64,000 nucleotides of DNA from JANNYA01 sp031422315 (GTDB taxonomy: Bacteria > Pseudomonadota > Gammaproteobacteria > Xanthomonadales > SZUA-5), in assembly GCA_031422315.1 (NCBI GenBank), contig JANOQN010000041.1, forward strand, positions 12,811 to 76,810, written 5' to 3'. Below are positions 62,145 to 64,000 of this stretch, piece after piece (the stretch's first letter is position 1; each line of letters opens with the position of its first letter). Below the pieces are notes generated by a model that was not told the origin of the DNA, did no database searches, and worked only from the letters and a program-made list of their open reading frames with translations. Position numbers and translations under genes: made by a program.

Positions 62145-63176
62145 TTAATTCCAACTGCACACAACTTTGCCGCACTGCCCTGAATCCATCAAATCAAAGC
62201 CTTTCTGAAAATCATCGATGGGAATTTGATGTGTCAACACTTTCTGTAGCGGAAAGCCAGTCAACACCATCTGGGTCATTTTGTACCACGTTTCATACAT
62301 CTTGCGGCCATAAATCCCTTGCATGTGAAGGCCTTTAAAGATCACTTTGTCCCAATCTATGCCGGCACCCTTTGGCAATATGCCAAGCAGCGCGACTTTT
62401 CCGCCGTGATACATACAATCGAGCATGTCGTTAAATGCACTTGGATTGCCGCTCATCTCTAGGGCCACGTCAAAACCTTCCATGTGCAAATCGCGCATAA
62501 CTTCCTTCAAGGATTGTTTTGACACATTCACCACGCGCGTTGCACCCATGTCGGCGGCTAATTTCAATCGATAGTCGTTTACGTCAGTCACCACCACGTT
62601 ACGCGCGCCGATATGCTTGCAAATGCCGGCAGCTATGATGCCAATTGGCCCTGCGCCGGTAATCAGTACATCTTCGCCGACGACGTCAAACTCCAGCGCG
62701 CAGTGCGCCGCATTGCCGTATGGATCGAAAAACGCCGCCAGTTCTGAGGAAATTTGATCTGGAATGGGCCACAAATTGCTGGCGGGCACGGCCACATATT
62801 CAGCGAATGCGCCTGCGCGATTGACGCCAATGCCGGTTGTGTTCGGGCATAAGTGCTGGCGGCCAGCACGACAGTTTCGGCACACACCGCAAACCACGTG
62901 GCCTTCTGCACTCACGCGCTGGCCCAAGGTATAGCCGCGCACGCCCGCACCCATTTCAACCACGCGCCCAACAAATTCGTGGCCTATCACCAAGCCTGGC
63001 GTAATCGTGCGCTGGCTCCAAGCGTCCCACTTGTAGATGTGTAAGTCAGTGCCGCAAATGGCGGTTTTTTCCAGTTTGACCAACACATCGTTGGGGCCAA
63101 TCTCGGGCAGCGGCACCTGCTGCATCCAAATTCCAGGTTCGGCCTTGCTTTTGACTAGCGCGCGCATTGTTTGCAT
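62145..63176 (-). CDS. tdh: L-threonine 3-dehydrogenase
   Basis: A 343-residue zinc-dependent alcohol dehydrogenase-superfamily enzyme that oxidises threonine to 2-amino-3-oxobutyrate. The catalytic-zinc Cys is in AICGTDLHIYKWD and the His in GHEFVG. The structural zinc cysteines lie in CGVCRNCRAGRQHLC. FDPYGNAAHCALEFDVVGED and ITGAGPIGIIA (NAD fold) match Tdh. Close to E. coli Tdh in length (341) and motifs such as GIWM. The usual partner kbl is not next to it within the window. Start ATG 63176; ATG 63167 is possible. Confidence 0.96.
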   Translation of the reverse strand: MQTMRALVKSKAEPGIWMQQVPLPEIGPNDVLVKLEKTAICGTDLHIYKWDAWSQRTITPGLVIGHEFVGRVVEMGAGVRGYTLGQRVSAEGHVVCGVCRNCRAGRQHLCPNTTGIGVNRAGAFAEYVAVPASNLWPIPDQISSELAAFFDPYGNAAHCALEFDVVGEDVLITGAGPIGIIAAGICKHIGARNVVVTDVNDYRLKLAADMGATRVVNVSKQSLKEVMRDLHMEGFDVALEMSGNPSAFNDMLDCMYHGGKVALLGILPKGAGIDWDKVIFKGLHMQGIYGRKMYETWYKMTQMVLTGFPLQKVLTHQIPIDDFQKGFDLMDSGQCGKVVCSWN

Positions 63177-63235
63177 GGTGATCTCATATTTTCGCGTTGA
63201 AGCGCTCGAGTATAGAGCGCCACTAAGGCTTGATG

Positions 63236-63655
63236 CTATTGCTTCGTAAGTGCCGCGCGCGCCTGATCCAGAGCTTTGATGCCAATCGGCTGGATCTTGT
63301 GAATCCGACAGCGCGATTGTTGGCCGTGCGGCGCACTACGATCTTCCAAAAGAACGTGTTCGAAACCGGCCTGTACGCGCTGACCAAAGCTGCTTATGCC
63401 GATTTGAATCTGATACTCCAAATCCCGACACGGGTGCGAAAGCGTCAGCAAATAAGATCGCTTCTGCGCGACTTGCACGATCAAGTGCGAATCGCCGATT
63501 GCATGCCAGCTTTGCAAGCGGACGAAATTAAAGCCAGAAACCGGTGCTTCTGCAAGGCTTTTCGCAAGCACGAGTTCTTCAGAATTAGATAAGCGATTCG
63601 CTGCACAAGCATTGAGCGAGACGATCAAGCTTGCGGCTAATAGTAGGCTGCGCAT
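63236..63655 (-). CDS. DUF6491 family putative lipoprotein
   Basis: A 139-residue protein with a lipoprotein signal (LLLAASLIVSLNAC, the LNAC lipobox at about 14-17). Then come VRLQSWHAIGDSHLIVQV, KRSYLLTLSHPCRDLEY and a final RCRIHKIQPI, with two Cys likely bonded, which fits the DUF6491 group as I remember it. Function unknown; probably an envelope protein. It lies 59 bases upstream of tdh on the same strand but no operon link is clear. Confidence 0.75.
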   Translation of the reverse strand: MRSLLLAASLIVSLNACAANRLSNSEELVLAKSLAEAPVSGFNFVRLQSWHAIGDSHLIVQVAQKRSYLLTLSHPCRDLEYQIQIGISSFGQRVQAGFEHVLLEDRSAPHGQQSRCRIHKIQPIGIKALDQARAALTKQ

Positions 63656-63776
63656 GGCGATTTCCTTGATTGGGGAAGCCGCAACACTATCAGCAAAACT
63701 TTGCGAAGCGTAAAGCAGGGATAAGTTGGGCGTGGTGTACCAGTTTCAAGTTTCAAGTTCGCAGCCGCCCGAAACC

Positions 63777-63817
63777 ACCCTCTCCCCCAACCCCTCTCCC
63801 ATCAAGGGAGAGGGGGG
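63777..63817. repeat. Dispersed C/G-rich intergenic repeat, copy 2, terminator-like
   Basis: The inverted counterpart of the element at 8064-8100, with 27 identical bases at 63783-63809. CCCTCTCCC-atcaa-GGGAGAGGG is a perfect 9-bp hairpin followed by GGGTTTTTAT, so on the plus strand it looks like a terminator. Confidence 0.8.
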
Positions 63818-63858
63818 TTTTTATACCTTGCTGATAAACGCAAATGGGCGCTTTTTAA

Positions 63859-63882
63859 GCCCCTCTCCCTTTATGGGAGAGC
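63859..63882. repeat. Second, shorter C/G-rich hairpin
   Basis: GCCCCTCTCCCTTTATGGGAGAGC: a CTCTCCC/GGGAGAG stem, a partial relative of the neighbouring repeat, 42 bases further on. The surrounding 63656-64000 region (345 bases) otherwise shows no gene I can support. Confidence 0.65.
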
Positions 63883-63933
63883 AATGGTTATTTTCAAGAT
63901 GGCAAAAACCGATCTCATTGCCTTCATGGCTAC

Positions 63934-63972
63934 CATTGACGCGGCCCTCGCGGGGGCCTTTTTGCGTCAATG
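63934..63972 (+). terminator. Nested hairpin with terminator character
   Basis: The outer arms are CATTGACGC and GCGTCAATG (perfect 9 bp). Between them GGCCC-tcgcggg-GGCC is followed by TTTTT. The inner hairpin plus T-run is a plus-strand intrinsic terminator; the outer arms would allow a longer alternative pairing. No plus-strand gene precedes it in the window. Confidence 0.6.
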
Positions 63973-64000
63973 TCCGCCGCTCCAGAAATTACGTAATGGG

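Noticed and set aside
63884..64000. Plus-strand open frame from ATG 63884 running off the window end
   Set aside because: It runs through the nested hairpin and repeat region, has only 39 codons in view and no recognisable sequence, so I do not call it a gene.
1..64000. CRISPR array, prophage, IS element or rRNA operon
   Set aside because: No regularly spaced direct repeats, transposase, phage structural genes or rRNA sequence were seen on either strand.

Overview
The window looks like chromosome of a gammaproteobacterium close to the Xanthomonadales (Lysobacterales), of moderate GC (a mid-50s impression, not computed). The main argument is gene order: on the minus strand hupB, tRNA-Val(UAC), tRNA-Asp(GUC) and ppiD follow one another, as in Xanthomonas and Lysobacter relatives. 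It is supported by two very large TonB-dependent receptors, a CadC-type winged-helix protein fused to a TolB-like propeller, a YtrA-type GntR/ABC operon, GTP-dependent PEP carboxykinase, and DUF3025, DUF6491 and DUF1223 proteins. No rRNA, prophage, transposase, integrase or CRISPR array was seen.

Layout. 1-3.8 kb: the 3' end of an S9 peptidase, then cysD-cysNC for sulfate activation. 4-8 kb: pckG, convergent with a three-gene unit of two small glycosyltransferase-like proteins (TIGR04283 and TIGR04282 types) and a sterol-desaturase-like oxygenase. 8-12.9 kb: cvpA and a dedD-like SPOR protein, a REP-like doublet, rimO-DUF3025, and a Uma2 nuclease. 13-20.7 kb: CadC/TolB-like regulator, TonB receptor, AraC regulator, and a secreted protein of four Cys-rich repeats. 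20.8-24.2 kb: SCO protein, psd, aroK, aroB. 24.3-27.4 kb: GntR-ABC operon with a perfect palindromic operator, and a DUF1223 protein. 27.5-31.8 kb: rnr-rlmB-RNA ligase, tightly packed and probably one RNA-metabolism operon. 31.9-34.1 kb: a sialidase-like protein beside a decayed second copy of a TonB-receptor/sialidase unit. 34.3-36.3 kb: tkt.

36.3-40.3 kb is an accessory patch: a PIN-type toxin-antitoxin pair, a BrnT-BrnA pair, an HNH-like protein of unknown role, an AT-rich secreted protein, and an orphan BrnA behind a toxin collapsed to 17 codons. The PIN pair lies between the true 3' end of tkt and a second, diverged copy of that 3' end. This suggests the module arrived with, or by recombination at, the tkt tail.

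40.3-50.5 kb returns to core genes: mrcB (PBP1B), small membrane proteins, a glycosyltransferase, a Nudix/TMP-synthase fusion, AMP nucleosidase, two envelope proteins, an ABC-F ATPase and an FKBP isomerase. 50.6-53 kb holds a DUF4910 aminopeptidase-like protein and a FemAB/GNAT-like protein. 53.3-56.2 kb is a second TonB receptor with a perfect terminator. 56.3-59.2 kb: hemD, an amidase, and a two-receiver response regulator with a degenerate first receiver. 59.3-63.7 kb: ppiD, two tRNAs, hupB, tdh and a DUF6491 lipoprotein. The window ends in hairpin-forming repeats, one of which shares 27 identical bases with an inverted copy near 8.07 kb.

No clearly new multi-gene system stands out. The strongest leads are the RNA ligase in the rnr-rlmB operon, the tkt-tail duplication around a toxin-antitoxin pair, the two states of BrnT decay, and the tandem Cys-repeat protein.
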